Origin: Indolivaga macrotermitis
Lineage (GTDB): Bacteria > Bacteroidota > Bacteroidia > Bacteroidales > Dysgonomonadaceae
Direction: 5' to 3'
DNA: 64,000 bases
Assembly: GCF_900128985.1 (NCBI RefSeq)
Contig: NZ_FQUC01000005.1
Location: forward strand, 62,001-126,000
Under the pieces are notes generated by a model. The model saw nothing but the letters and a program-made list of their open reading frames with translations. It was not told where the DNA came from and made no database searches. The translations under genes were made by a program, and so were the position numbers. This document shows positions 35,131-44,620 of the stretch, in pieces; position 1 is the stretch's first letter, and each line of letters starts with the position of its first letter.

Positions 35131-35164
35131 AAAAAAGAAAGACCACCTTTACTTGGTGATCTTT
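35131..35164 (-). terminator. Terminator after asnB
   Basis: aaagaccacc (35138-35147) pairs with ggtgatcttt (35155-35164) with one mismatch. A T-rich run follows on the minus strand. It lies 8 bases past the stop. Confidence 0.8.
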
Positions 35165-35172
35165 ACCTTTAT

Positions 35173-36840
35173 TTATTCATAAGCTTCGGCATGAACAGCT
35201 TTTACTGCCCGCCCCGAAGGATCTATTCTGTTCCTGAACGACTCATCCCATTCCAGAGCCACAGCACTACTACATGCCACTGACGGAACCGATGGTACTG
35301 TACTTGCAGCAGAGGCTGAAGGGAAATGCTCTTCAAACATAGTCCTATACCAGTATTCCTCTTTTGACATAGGCGGATTAATAGGGAAACGCTCGGCTGC
35401 ACGTTCCATCTGTTTATCCGAGACTTTCTTTTCGGCCATTTCGCGCAGAGAGTCTATCCAATTATAGCCTACCCCATCCGAAAACTGTTCTTTTTGGCGC
35501 CAAGCCACACTTGCGGGCAGATAATCTTCGAAAGCCTGACGAAGTATATGCTTTTCTATCTTACCATTTCCGCACAACTTATCTAATGGATTCAACCGCA
35601 TGGCAATATCCATAAATTCTTTATCCAAAAAAGGTACACGTCCTTCGACACCCCACGCCGAAAGCGTTTTATTGGCCCTGAGACAATCATATAAATGAAG
35701 TTTATCAAGCTTCCTTACAGTTTCATCATGCAAGGCTTTGGCGTTTGGTGCTTTATGGAAATACAGATATCCGCCGAAGATTTCGTCCGAACCTTCTCCC
35801 GATAATACCATCTTTACCCCCATCGATTTAATAAACCTAGCTAAAAGATACATGGGGGTGGATGCCCTAACTGTTGTTACATCATATGTCTCGATATGGT
35901 AGATCACATCACTCAGGGCATCTATAGCTTCTTCCACTGTAAAATTAAGCTCGTGATGAACTGTCCCGATATGTTCGGCTACCTTACGGGATGCAATCAA
36001 ATCAGGAGAGTCTTTCAATCCGATAGCAAACGAGTGCAACTGAGGCCACCAAGCTTCGGTTTCATTATCATTTTCGATACGCCGGGCTGCAAATGTTTTG
36101 GCTACAGCCGATATTATAGACGAATCTAATCCTCCTGACAGCAAAACCCCATAAGGCACATCAGACATCAACTGGCGATGAACCGCATCTTCGAGCCCTT
36201 TTCTCAAGGCTGCAACATCAGTTACATTATCTTTAACAGAATCATAGTCCATCCAGTCTCTTTTGTACCAACATTTTATCTCGCCTTCGGTACTATCCAG
36301 ATAATGTCCTGCCGGAAACTCTTTTATATTAGGGCATACACCTTCAAGGGCTTTCAGTTCACTGGCTACATACATTTGTCCGGCCTTGTCATACCCTATG
36401 TAAAGAGGAATAATCCCCATATGATCACGTCCAATTATATACCTGTTGTTTTCGGTATCAAACAATGCAAAAGCAAATATACCATTCAGCTCTTCGAACA
36501 TATCAATACCCTTATCCTTATACAAGGGTAAAAGGACTTCGCAATCCGAATGTGACTGAAATTCGTATTTATCAGTGTATTTAGCTCTTATACTCCTGTG
36601 GTTATATATTTCGCCGTTGACGGCCAGTATTAACTTTTTGTCTTTACTGTACAAAGGCTGCCCTCCTGATGCAATATCAACTATAGACAAACGCTCGTGT
36701 GCCAATACAGCTTTATCTCCACAATATATCCCTGACCAATCAGGTCCGCGATGGCGAATTTTCTTTGCCATTTTTAAAACCTGTGAACGCAAGATTTCTA
36801 AATCTTGTGTTAATTCAAACACGCCGACAAATCCACACAT
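35173..36840 (-). CDS. asnB: Asparagine synthase B, glutamine-hydrolysing
   Basis: Makes asparagine from aspartate, ATP and glutamine nitrogen. The N-terminal class II amidotransferase starts with MCGFVGVF, Cys2 being the nucleophile after Met removal, and has RHRGPDWSG. The synthetase domain carries the PP-loop LLSGGLDSSIIS. The 555 residues match E. coli AsnB length; the last ~45 residues are Ser/Ala/Val-rich (SASAASTVPSVPSVACSSAVAL) and look like a low-complexity insertion before the conserved C-terminal GRAVKAVHAEAYE. It is divergent from gltB across a 282-base gap. Confidence 0.95.
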   Translation of the reverse strand: MCGFVGVFELTQDLEILRSQVLKMAKKIRHRGPDWSGIYCGDKAVLAHERLSIVDIASGGQPLYSKDKKLILAVNGEIYNHRSIRAKYTDKYEFQSHSDCEVLLPLYKDKGIDMFEELNGIFAFALFDTENNRYIIGRDHMGIIPLYIGYDKAGQMYVASELKALEGVCPNIKEFPAGHYLDSTEGEIKCWYKRDWMDYDSVKDNVTDVAALRKGLEDAVHRQLMSDVPYGVLLSGGLDSSIISAVAKTFAARRIENDNETEAWWPQLHSFAIGLKDSPDLIASRKVAEHIGTVHHELNFTVEEAIDALSDVIYHIETYDVTTVRASTPMYLLARFIKSMGVKMVLSGEGSDEIFGGYLYFHKAPNAKALHDETVRKLDKLHLYDCLRANKTLSAWGVEGRVPFLDKEFMDIAMRLNPLDKLCGNGKIEKHILRQAFEDYLPASVAWRQKEQFSDGVGYNWIDSLREMAEKKVSDKQMERAAERFPINPPMSKEEYWYRTMFEEHFPSASAASTVPSVPSVACSSAVALEWDESFRNRIDPSGRAVKAVHAEAYE

Positions 36841-36878
36841 ATATAGGTGTATTTATATTTTTTTGATCTTAATTATGG

Positions 36879-36886
36879 CAAATATA
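36879..36886 (-). promoter_or_regulatory. Putative -7 box of asnB
   Basis: The minus strand reads TATATTTG, a full consensus match, 38 bases before the asnB start. No -33 element was seen at the usual spacing. Confidence 0.45.
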
Positions 36887-37044
36887 TATCTTTTTATTTC
36901 AAATTAGAACAGTTAACAGTCAATAAAGTTAAAAATAGGTCTATATTTAACACCAAACAACATAATAAAGAGTTATTTGAAAGCAAAATCAAAACAAAAT
37001 ATGAGTTTTTGACAGAAAAACTCAATTTAAAAAGTAAATATTTA

Positions 37045-37052
37045 TATCTTTG
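37045..37052 (+). promoter_or_regulatory. Putative -7 box of gltB
   Basis: TATCTTTG, a full consensus match, 70 bases before the gltB start. No clear -33 element. Confidence 0.5.
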
Positions 37053-37122
37053 CAAAAATGACTTACATTTTGATTAATTTTTATTCTGATTCGCTTATAT
37101 TTATTTATCAACTAAAAGTAAT

Positions 37123-40100
37123 ATGCAAGACTTATCATTAGCACAGCAGCATGGATTATATGATTCGAGTTACGAACATGACGCTTGTGGTGTCGGTTTG
37201 GTGCTTCATCTGAAAGGAGCGAAGTCGCATGCCATTGTAGAAAATGGATTGCAGGTACTTGAAAATATGACCCACCGGGGAGCCGAAAGCGCGGACAACA
37301 AAACCGGAGACGGAGCAGGTATTATGTTACAAATACCTCACGAATTTATTCTCCTTCAGGGTATTCCTGTCCCCGAAAAAGGCAGATATGGAACCGGACT
37401 TATCTTTCTTCCAAAAGACGAGATCGAAGCTGAAATCTGTATGGTTGCGGTTTCTGACCTGATAGAGAAAGACGGTCTACACTTATTAGCGGTTAGGGAG
37501 GTTCCTGTCAATAGTGATATTCTTGGCGAAATTTCTAAATCTAACGAACCCTCTATCAAACAGATTTTTATTACCGGCGAAGGATTTTCGCAAGATCAGC
37601 TGGAGTTGAAGCTTTTTCTGCTTCGTAAGAAGATAGAGAAAATGATTCTCAATTCGACGCTCAAAGACAAACGCAACTCGTATGTCGTAAGTCTATCTAC
37701 AAAACGGATTATTTACAAAGGGATGTTAACATCTTTACAGTTAAGACATTATTTTCCTGATTTGTTAAATCCACACTTTACAAGTGGCATTGCCTTGGTA
37801 CACTCTCGTTTCAGTACCAATACTTTCCCTACGTGGGATCTGGCTCAGCCTTTCCGCCTTGTTGGGCATAATGGAGAGATCAATACGATCAGAGGTAACC
37901 GCCTATGGATGGAAGCCCGCGAAAGTGTTCTCAAGTCTGAAGCTTTGGGTAATGTAAAAGACATATGGCCTATAGTACAGACAGCAATGAGTGACAGTGC
38001 TTCATTTGATAATGTTCTCGAATTCCTTGTTATGTCGGGTAAATCATTACCACATGCTTTGGCTATGATGATTCCCGAATCGTGGAATTTCAAAAATCCG
38101 ATATCATCCGACCTGAAAGCATTCTATGAATACCATAGTATATTTATGGAACCATGGGATGGTCCTGCAACTATATTATTTTCCGATGGACGTTATGCCG
38201 GAGGACTTTTAGATAGAAACGGACTACGTCCTGCCCGTTATCTCATTACTCACAATGATGTAATGGTAGTGGCATCCGAAACAGGTGTACTTCCGTTCGA
38301 ACCTTCGGAAATCAAAGAACGTGGTCGTCTGAAACCCGGAAAAATGCTAATGATAGATACCGAAACCGGTTCTATACAATATGATACCGAACTGAAAGAA
38401 AACCTTGCAAAAGCATTTCCTTATCGCGAATGGTTGAACAAGAACCGTATATTATTAGACGATATCTCTTCGGGTAGAAGTATTAAATATACAGTCGATA
38501 ATTATACCCAGTTATTACAATCGTTCGGTTATTACAAAGAAGATATAGAAAAACTGATCACCCCAATGGCGAAGGATGGAAAAGAACCTGTCGGCTCGAT
38601 GGGTAACGATGCTCCTTTGGTTGCTTTATCCAATAAAAGGTATCGCTTGTTCAGTTATTTCCGTCAGTTGTTTGCACAGGTAACCAATCCGCCTATCGAC
38701 CCGATACGCGAAGAACTGGTAATGTCATTGTCCGGTTATATAGGTTCATTACATAAAAATATACTAGAACCCCTACCCGAGCATTGTAAAATGGTGCGTC
38801 TGACACATCCAATAATAACAAACAGAGAGTTAGACCTTCTTTTGCATCTTGAATATAAAGGATTCAAAGCTACAAGTCTACCTATGTTGTTCGATCCTAA
38901 AAAAGGATCACAAGGACTCGAAAAAGCAATCGATGACCTTTGCCTGCAAGCAGAAAAAGCAGTAGACAGCGGTAGTAACTATATTATAATATCGGACAGA
39001 GGCGTAGACGAAAATCATGTTGCAATACCATCTCTGCTGGCAGTATCTGCTGTTCATCATTATTTGATAGACAGACGCAAACGCATGCAGATAGATATAG
39101 TCGTAGAATCGGCCGAGCCCCGTGAGGTTATGCATTTCGCTCTTCTGTTTGGATATGGAGCTAATGCAGTCAACCCTTATCTGGCTTTTGCGGTGTTAGA
39201 TGATCTGGTGAAAACCGGAACTATCCAGCTCGACTTCCATACTGCCGAAAAGAATTATATCAAATCGATTGACAAAGGTTTGTTAAAGACCCTTTCTAAA
39301 ATGGGAATCTCAACACTGAAGAGTTATCTGGGAGCCCAGCTATTTGAAGCAGTAGGTATTAACACATCAGTTATCAACAAGTACTTTAGAGGAACGACTT
39401 CTAAAATCGAAGGAGCAGACCTGTCAGATATTGCTGCCGATACTATAGCAGCACATACAGATACATATACTGAGGATGAAATTGATACATCGCTTATCAA
39501 TCTGGGAGTATATTCTTGGAGACGTACAGGAGAAGACCATGCGTGGAATCCCGAAACTATCATGAAATTGCAGATGGCTACCCGTTTGGGCAGTTATAAG
39601 AAATTCAGGGAATATACAGAAAGCATAGACAAAAAATCAGATAAAATATTTTTACGTGATTTTCTCGATTTCGATCCGGCCAAAAAGCCTGTTGATATTT
39701 CCGAAGTCGAACCGGCATCAGCCATAACCAAACGGTTTGTTACCGGAGCGATGTCTTTCGGATCTATCAGCCGTGAAGCTCACGAAGCAATGGCTGTAGC
39801 AATGAATGCTATCGGCGGTAAAAGCAATACCGGCGAAGGCGGCGAGTTGGCCGAACGTTTTGCAACCAATGCCCGTTCAGCGATTAAACAGGTAGCATCG
39901 GGTCGTTTCGGTGTGACAACCGAATATCTGGTAAATGCTGACGAAATTCAAATCAAAATAGCGCAAGGTGCAAAACCGGGCGAAGGAGGACAACTTCCCG
40001 GATTCAAAGTTGATAAAGTTATTGCTCAAACCCGGCATTCTATCCCTGGCATTTCATTAATATCCCCACCTCCGCACCACGATATTTATTCAATCGAAGA

Positions 40101-41628
40101 CTTGGCTCAACTGATATTCGACTTGAAGAATGTCAATCCCAGAGCCATTGTCAGTGTGAAGCTTGTATCGGAAAGCGGAGTCGGAACCATTGCCGCCGGA
40201 GTTGCCAAAGCCAAAGCCGACCTGATACTTATCAGTGGATGCGAAGGTGGTACAGGAGCCAGCCCATTGAGTTCTATTAAGTACGGAGGTTTACCTCTCG
40301 AAATAGGATTGTCAGAAGTACAACAAACCCTCGTGTTAAATAACCTGAGAGGACAAATACGCCTACAAACCGATGGACAATTGAAAACAGGACACGATAT
40401 AATCGTGGCAGCTATGCTTGGGGCCGAAGAGTTTGGTTTCGCAACTAGTGCACTGATTGTTCTGGGTTGTATAATGATGCGCAAATGCCATTTAAATACT
40501 TGTCCTGTAGGAGTTGCCACACAAAGTGAAGAACTGAGAAAGAAATTCTTGGGGCGGAGTGAATATCTGATTAATTACTTTAATTTTTTGGCAGAAGAAG
40601 TTCGCGAGCACCTCGCTGCCTTAGGCTTTACTTCGCTGGATCAGGTAGTAGGACGTTCCGATTTGCTGAAATTTGTGAAAGACAAATCAACAAGTAAACT
40701 AAGTAAAATAGACTTGTCTCGTATTATCTATCATCCTTCCGAAGCAAAAGTAAATGCGGTTAAACATATTAAAGAACAAGACCATAAACTGGATGAAGTA
40801 ATAGATATGGAACTGATCAAAACTTCGCGTCCGGCTATCGAAAAATGTATGCCTGTAGAGTTATCACGACCTATCAAAAATACAGATCGAGCCGTAGGAG
40901 CTATGCTTTCGGGCGAAATTGCCCTAAAATATGGCAACGCAGGCTTACCATCCGATACAATACGGTGTGCTTTTAAAGGTTCGGCAGGACAAAGTTTCGG
41001 TGCATTCCTTTCACATGGTGTAACATTCAGGCTCGAAGGTGATGCTAATGACTATGTAGGAAAAGGGCTTTCGGGCGGAAAATTGATTATAGTTCCCCCC
41101 ACTACAAGTACTTATAAGCCAGAGGAGAATATCATAGCCGGAAATACCCTTCTATATGGAGCAACAGGCGGTGAAGTGTATATAAGCGGACAGGTAGGCG
41201 AACGTTTCTGCGTGCGGAACAGCGGAGCAATAGCCGTTGTTGAAGGTGCAGGCGATCACTGTTGCGAATATATGACAGGCGGACGTACTGTAGTGCTGGG
41301 TCGTACAGGCCGCAATTTTGCGGCGGGAATGAGTGGTGGCGTAGCTTATGTATATAATGTAGACGGAGACTTTGATTTCTTCTGTAATATGGAAATGGTA
41401 GAGCTTTCTTTGATTGAAGACAGTGCCGACAACAAAGAACTTCGCCAACTGATTACTAATCACTACGAATATACCAAAAGCCCACAGGCTAAACGTATTC
41501 TCGACAATTGGGGTGAAGAAGTGAATAAATTCATCAAGGTAATGCCTATCGAATACAAAAAAGTATTGCAGGAAGAAAAGATGGAAGCATTGAAAAAGAA
41601 AATCGCCAATGTCGAATTCGACTATTAA
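37123..41628 (+). CDS. gltB: Glutamate synthase (NADPH) large subunit
   Basis: Transfers glutamine amide nitrogen to 2-oxoglutarate. The 1501-residue chain begins with a 21-residue propeptide before Cys22 (HDACGVG), the class II amidotransferase nucleophile after processing. A central domain follows, then the FMN synthase domain (SGCEGGTGASPLSSIKYGG), the 3Fe-4S cysteine set in CIMMRKCHLNTCPVG, and a C-terminal GXGXG beta-helix domain (AGMSGGVAYV). All domains are present. It is cotranscribed with gltD 66 bases downstream, and next to asnB and glnN in a nitrogen-assimilation neighbourhood. Confidence 0.98.
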   Translation: MQDLSLAQQHGLYDSSYEHDACGVGLVLHLKGAKSHAIVENGLQVLENMTHRGAESADNKTGDGAGIMLQIPHEFILLQGIPVPEKGRYGTGLIFLPKDEIEAEICMVAVSDLIEKDGLHLLAVREVPVNSDILGEISKSNEPSIKQIFITGEGFSQDQLELKLFLLRKKIEKMILNSTLKDKRNSYVVSLSTKRIIYKGMLTSLQLRHYFPDLLNPHFTSGIALVHSRFSTNTFPTWDLAQPFRLVGHNGEINTIRGNRLWMEARESVLKSEALGNVKDIWPIVQTAMSDSASFDNVLEFLVMSGKSLPHALAMMIPESWNFKNPISSDLKAFYEYHSIFMEPWDGPATILFSDGRYAGGLLDRNGLRPARYLITHNDVMVVASETGVLPFEPSEIKERGRLKPGKMLMIDTETGSIQYDTELKENLAKAFPYREWLNKNRILLDDISSGRSIKYTVDNYTQLLQSFGYYKEDIEKLITPMAKDGKEPVGSMGNDAPLVALSNKRYRLFSYFRQLFAQVTNPPIDPIREELVMSLSGYIGSLHKNILEPLPEHCKMVRLTHPIITNRELDLLLHLEYKGFKATSLPMLFDPKKGSQGLEKAIDDLCLQAEKAVDSGSNYIIISDRGVDENHVAIPSLLAVSAVHHYLIDRRKRMQIDIVVESAEPREVMHFALLFGYGANAVNPYLAFAVLDDLVKTGTIQLDFHTAEKNYIKSIDKGLLKTLSKMGISTLKSYLGAQLFEAVGINTSVINKYFRGTTSKIEGADLSDIAADTIAAHTDTYTEDEIDTSLINLGVYSWRRTGEDHAWNPETIMKLQMATRLGSYKKFREYTESIDKKSDKIFLRDFLDFDPAKKPVDISEVEPASAITKRFVTGAMSFGSISREAHEAMAVAMNAIGGKSNTGEGGELAERFATNARSAIKQVASGRFGVTTEYLVNADEIQIKIAQGAKPGEGGQLPGFKVDKVIAQTRHSIPGISLISPPPHHDIYSIEDLAQLIFDLKNVNPRAIVSVKLVSESGVGTIAAGVAKAKADLILISGCEGGTGASPLSSIKYGGLPLEIGLSEVQQTLVLNNLRGQIRLQTDGQLKTGHDIIVAAMLGAEEFGFATSALIVLGCIMMRKCHLNTCPVGVATQSEELRKKFLGRSEYLINYFNFLAEEVREHLAALGFTSLDQVVGRSDLLKFVKDKSTSKLSKIDLSRIIYHPSEAKVNAVKHIKEQDHKLDEVIDMELIKTSRPAIEKCMPVELSRPIKNTDRAVGAMLSGEIALKYGNAGLPSDTIRCAFKGSAGQSFGAFLSHGVTFRLEGDANDYVGKGLSGGKLIIVPPTTSTYKPEENIIAGNTLLYGATGGEVYISGQVGERFCVRNSGAIAVVEGAGDHCCEYMTGGRTVVLGRTGRNFAAGMSGGVAYVYNVDGDFDFFCNMEMVELSLIEDSADNKELRQLITNHYEYTKSPQAKRILDNWGEEVNKFIKVMPIEYKKVLQEEKMEALKKKIANVEFDY

Positions 41629-41694
41629 AAGGTCACAGACCTTATTTGTATATCAATTTAGAAAATAGAATAGAAAATATATACTGTAAATCAA

Positions 41695-43119
41695 ATGGGA
41701 AATCCAAAAGCATTTTTAACAGTAAAAAGAAAGGAAGCCGGATATCGTCCGGTACAGGAGCGGATCTTAGATTTTGGAGAAGTTGAACAAACGCTGAATT
41801 CCGAAGACCGCCAGTTACAGGCTTCCAGATGTATGGATTGTGGTATCCCTTTCTGTCAATGGGGATGTCCCTTAGGAAACAAGATGCCCGAATGGCAAGA
41901 TTATATCTATAAAGGGAACTGGCGGTTAGCAGCTGAAGTTTTACTTCAAACGAATGATTTTCCTGAATTTACAGGACGTATATGTCCTGCACCTTGCGAA
42001 AAAACATGCGTATTGTCATTGCATAAATCTCCGGTGACTATTCGTGAGAATGAAGCTTCGGCTCTCGAGCATGCATTTCAGGAGGGATATATCAAGCCTC
42101 GCATACCTAAAGTACGTACAGGAAAGAAGGTGGCTGTTATCGGCTCAGGTCCTTCGGGACTGGCTGTTGCCAATCAGTTGAATCAAAAAGGGCATACCGT
42201 AACTGTCTATGAAAAAAGCAGCCGCCCCGGAGGATTGCTTCGGTTTGGTATTCCTGATTTCAAACTGAATAAAAATATAGTTGACCGTCGCATTGACCTC
42301 ATGGAAGCCGAAGGTGTCAAATTCGTAAACAATACCGAAGTAGGAATAGATGTAAGGGGCAAAGACCTGATGAAAGAATATGATGCTATCTGCCTTGCTA
42401 TCGGCTCGCAAGTACCACGCGATATACCAGTTCCGGGACGTGAACTGAAAGGTGTATACTTTGCTATGGAATATCTTACAATGAAAAACAAACTGGTTGC
42501 AAGAGATAAAGTTCCGGCAGAGCAAATCATAGATACTAAAGGCAAAAATGTTTTGGTTATAGGTGGTGGCGACACAGGCTCGGACTGTATCGGTACTGCA
42601 AACCGTCAGCAGGCAGCTAACATTCTTCAAATAGAAATCATGCCCAAACCTCCGAAACTGGACGATTTGGAAAACGTATGGCCTACCCCATTCCCCGGAG
42701 TATTGAAAACAAGCTCGTCGCATCTCGAAGGTTGTGAACGCCGCTGGTCACTGAATACCAAACGCTTTATCGGCGAAAACGGTGTTTTAACCGGAGTCGA
42801 GCTGGTTGAAATAGCTTGGGAAAAAGACGAAAACGGACGTATGGTTATGAAAGAAGTAGGAAAACCCGAAATTCTGAAAATCGATTATGCCTTCTTAGCC
42901 CTAGGGTTTGTTCATCCTATACAAGACGGTTTACTGGAAGAATTAGGAATCAAGGTGGATGATGTTCGCAAAAATGTAGCTACCGATACCAACAGAGCGA
43001 CTAATGTAGCAAAAGTATTCGGTGCAGGCGATTGTGTTAGCGGACAATCATTAGTAGTAACCAGCATAGCCTCGGGACGGAAGACCGCTAAGCATATTGA
43101 TGATTTTTTGAGAAAATAA
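41695..43119 (+). CDS. gltD: Glutamate synthase small subunit
   Basis: Passes electrons from NAD(P)H to GltB. The 474 residues hold an N-terminal 4Fe-4S region (CMDCGIPFCQWGCPLGN at 43-59 and CPAPCEKTC), an FAD-binding motif VIGSGPSGLAVANQL, the segment RPGGLLRFGIPDFKL and the NAD(P)H-binding VIGGGDTGSDCIGTA. Normal length. It is the last conserved gene before the integrase remnant; no terminator was recognised after it, and accessory DNA starts within about 20-150 bases of the stop. Confidence 0.97.
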   Translation: MGNPKAFLTVKRKEAGYRPVQERILDFGEVEQTLNSEDRQLQASRCMDCGIPFCQWGCPLGNKMPEWQDYIYKGNWRLAAEVLLQTNDFPEFTGRICPAPCEKTCVLSLHKSPVTIRENEASALEHAFQEGYIKPRIPKVRTGKKVAVIGSGPSGLAVANQLNQKGHTVTVYEKSSRPGGLLRFGIPDFKLNKNIVDRRIDLMEAEGVKFVNNTEVGIDVRGKDLMKEYDAICLAIGSQVPRDIPVPGRELKGVYFAMEYLTMKNKLVARDKVPAEQIIDTKGKNVLVIGGGDTGSDCIGTANRQQAANILQIEIMPKPPKLDDLENVWPTPFPGVLKTSSSHLEGCERRWSLNTKRFIGENGVLTGVELVEIAWEKDENGRMVMKEVGKPEILKIDYAFLALGFVHPIQDGLLEELGIKVDDVRKNVATDTNRATNVAKVFGAGDCVSGQSLVVTSIASGRKTAKHIDDFLRK

Positions 43120-43383
43120 TTGCTGTTGATTTATAAAATAAAAGTCTGAACAAAAAGCCGAAATCAGCCAAACGAGGACAACCGACTGATAATGTGCAGG
43201 AAATGCTCTTTGTTTGGCTTTTCTTCTGGACGGCAAAAGCCACCGATAGACAAAGTTGGGTTACCACATCATTACCAACGGTAAAAATGCAAATCAGCTA
43301 TAAGTCGCTAATTGTCTGCTTCTTGCGTTAAGTCGCGTAACCTCTTGTAACTCAAAGTAAACTAATTTTGTAATCTGTAAACT
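43120..43383. other. Gene-free border between gltD and the integrase remnant
   Basis: A 264-base segment without a credible gene. Its base composition looks less AT-rich than other gaps here. It contains tgtaactcaaag (about 43346-43357) facing actttgag (43381-43388), a 9-bp inverted repeat just in front of the integrase reading frame that may be recombinase arm sites or the promoter. It is probably the left end of a decayed element. Confidence 0.45.
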
Positions 43384-44049
43384 TTGAGTAAGATAAGAAG
43401 TACCTTTAAAATTTTGTTCTATCTCAAAAAGAACAACCTCAAACCCAACGGAACAGTTCCCGTAATGGGAAGAATCACGATTGACGGAACAATCAGCCAG
43501 TTCAGTTGTAAGATGTATGTACCGCCCAACCTTTGGGATACCAAAGCCGGAAGGCTGACAAGTAAAAGTACATTAGCGGTAAAAACTGACCTCGCTTTGG
43601 ATAAAATCCGTGTCAATATAAACCGCCACTATCAGGAATTTTCCCGCAAAGTAGGGTACAACAGGGCACAGGCTACTTATAATAAATACAACCTTTTGTA
43701 TAAGCATATGGAAAGCTATATTAAGCAGGAATACAAACGGGATGATATTTTCCTGAAAGAGTTTTCCCTGTACCGAGTAATAGCAGTTGTAATAATATCC
43801 TGAAAAAGATAGCCAAGCAGTGCGGGATTAAAACACGGCTCTCGTACCATGTCGCAAGACATACTTTGCCACCTTATTAACTATCTCACAGGGAATTCCG
43901 ATAGAAACTGTTAGTCGTATATTAGGACATACCAACACCCGAACAACACAGATTTATGCCAAGATAACAAAAGAAAAAATCTCGCAGGACATGGAAATCC
44001 TTTCTCATAAATTGGAAGGATTAGAAAAACAAATAATCGAAAAAGTATG
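43384..44049 (+). pseudogene. Degenerate Bacteroidetes-type tyrosine recombinase (integrase)
   Basis: The N-terminal part (43384-~43770) encodes the arm-binding domain of Bacteroidetes integrases (IRSTFKILFYLKKNN, GRITIDGTISQFSCK) starting at a TTG where ATG is usual. After KEF the frame runs out at 43803. A second frame resumes the family's C-terminus at VFPVPSNSSCNNILKKIAKQCGIK, then SYHVARHT; one T is missing near 43866, and a third frame continues LLTISQGIPIETVSRILGHTNTRTTQIYAKIT to 44049. The catalytic Arg-His-Arg-His-Tyr centre is therefore incomplete: the first Arg region is deleted and the rest is frameshifted. It is non-functional. Confidence 0.88.
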
Positions 44050-44108
44050 AAACTAATAGGTTTTCTATTTATTAAATTGATTCATTTTTACACTATTTGA
44101 TTTGATAT

Positions 44109-44620
44109 ATGGAGTTATCTTTGCAAAACAATAAGTATATTAAAATGATACGATTACAAAATATAAACCTAACTTCTCCTGAAGCAATACAGAGATTAGC
44201 TAATAATCACGCAATCGCTGTAAACCTACGGGATGCGTTTCCATATCCTTATACGATTGAGGATGCTATTACATTTCTCGGTTTAGCCGAAAATGGTGTA
44301 TTAGGGCATGTTTTCGGAATATATGAGGACAATACATTTGTCGGTTGTGGTAGTTTAATACCACAACATGACGTATATCGTATTAATGCAGAGATAGGAT
44401 ATTGGATTGGAGAACCCTATTGGGGGAAAGGCTATTATTAAATTTTGCTTTTGAAGCACTTAACTTATTGAGGGTTTATGCAAATATTTACGAGTATAAT
44501 ATAGGTTCAATGAAAGTGTTAGAAAAAGTGGGTTTTGAAAAAGAGGCTGTTATTAAATCCTCAGTAATAAAAGAGGGGAAAATAATTGATGAACATTTAT
44601 ACAGTATTAGAAAGACATGA
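44109..44620 (+). pseudogene. Broken GNAT acetyltransferase (RimJ/RimL-like)
   Basis: Residues from 44145 (MIRLQNINLTSPEA) give the first two thirds of a ribosomal-protein-type GNAT (VFGIYEDNTFVGCGSL, AEIGYWIGEPYWGKGY) and stop at 44441 right after the acetyl-CoA loop GKGY. A second frame, 44438-44620, supplies the rest (LLNFAFEALNLLRVYANIYEYNIGSMKVLEKVGFEKEA). Comparison with the family shows a small deletion of about six residues plus a frameshift at 44438-44445. Activity is probably lost. The end overlaps the next gene by 4 bases (ATGA). Confidence 0.8.

Noticed and set aside
40107-40520. 137-codon minus-strand open frame
   Set aside because: Antisense to the FMN domain of gltB.
42145-42723. 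192-codon minus-strand open frame
   Set aside because: Fully antisense to gltD; no start context or family resemblance.
43051-43236. 61-codon minus-strand open frame spanning the gltD end and the gap
   Set aside because: Overlaps the conserved gltD C-terminus antisense; the rest may be element-border sequence, but no family could be named.
44438-44620. Separate small gene for the C-terminal GNAT fragment
   Set aside because: It continues the acetyltransferase fold of the upstream frame and lacks its own start context; better seen as one broken gene.
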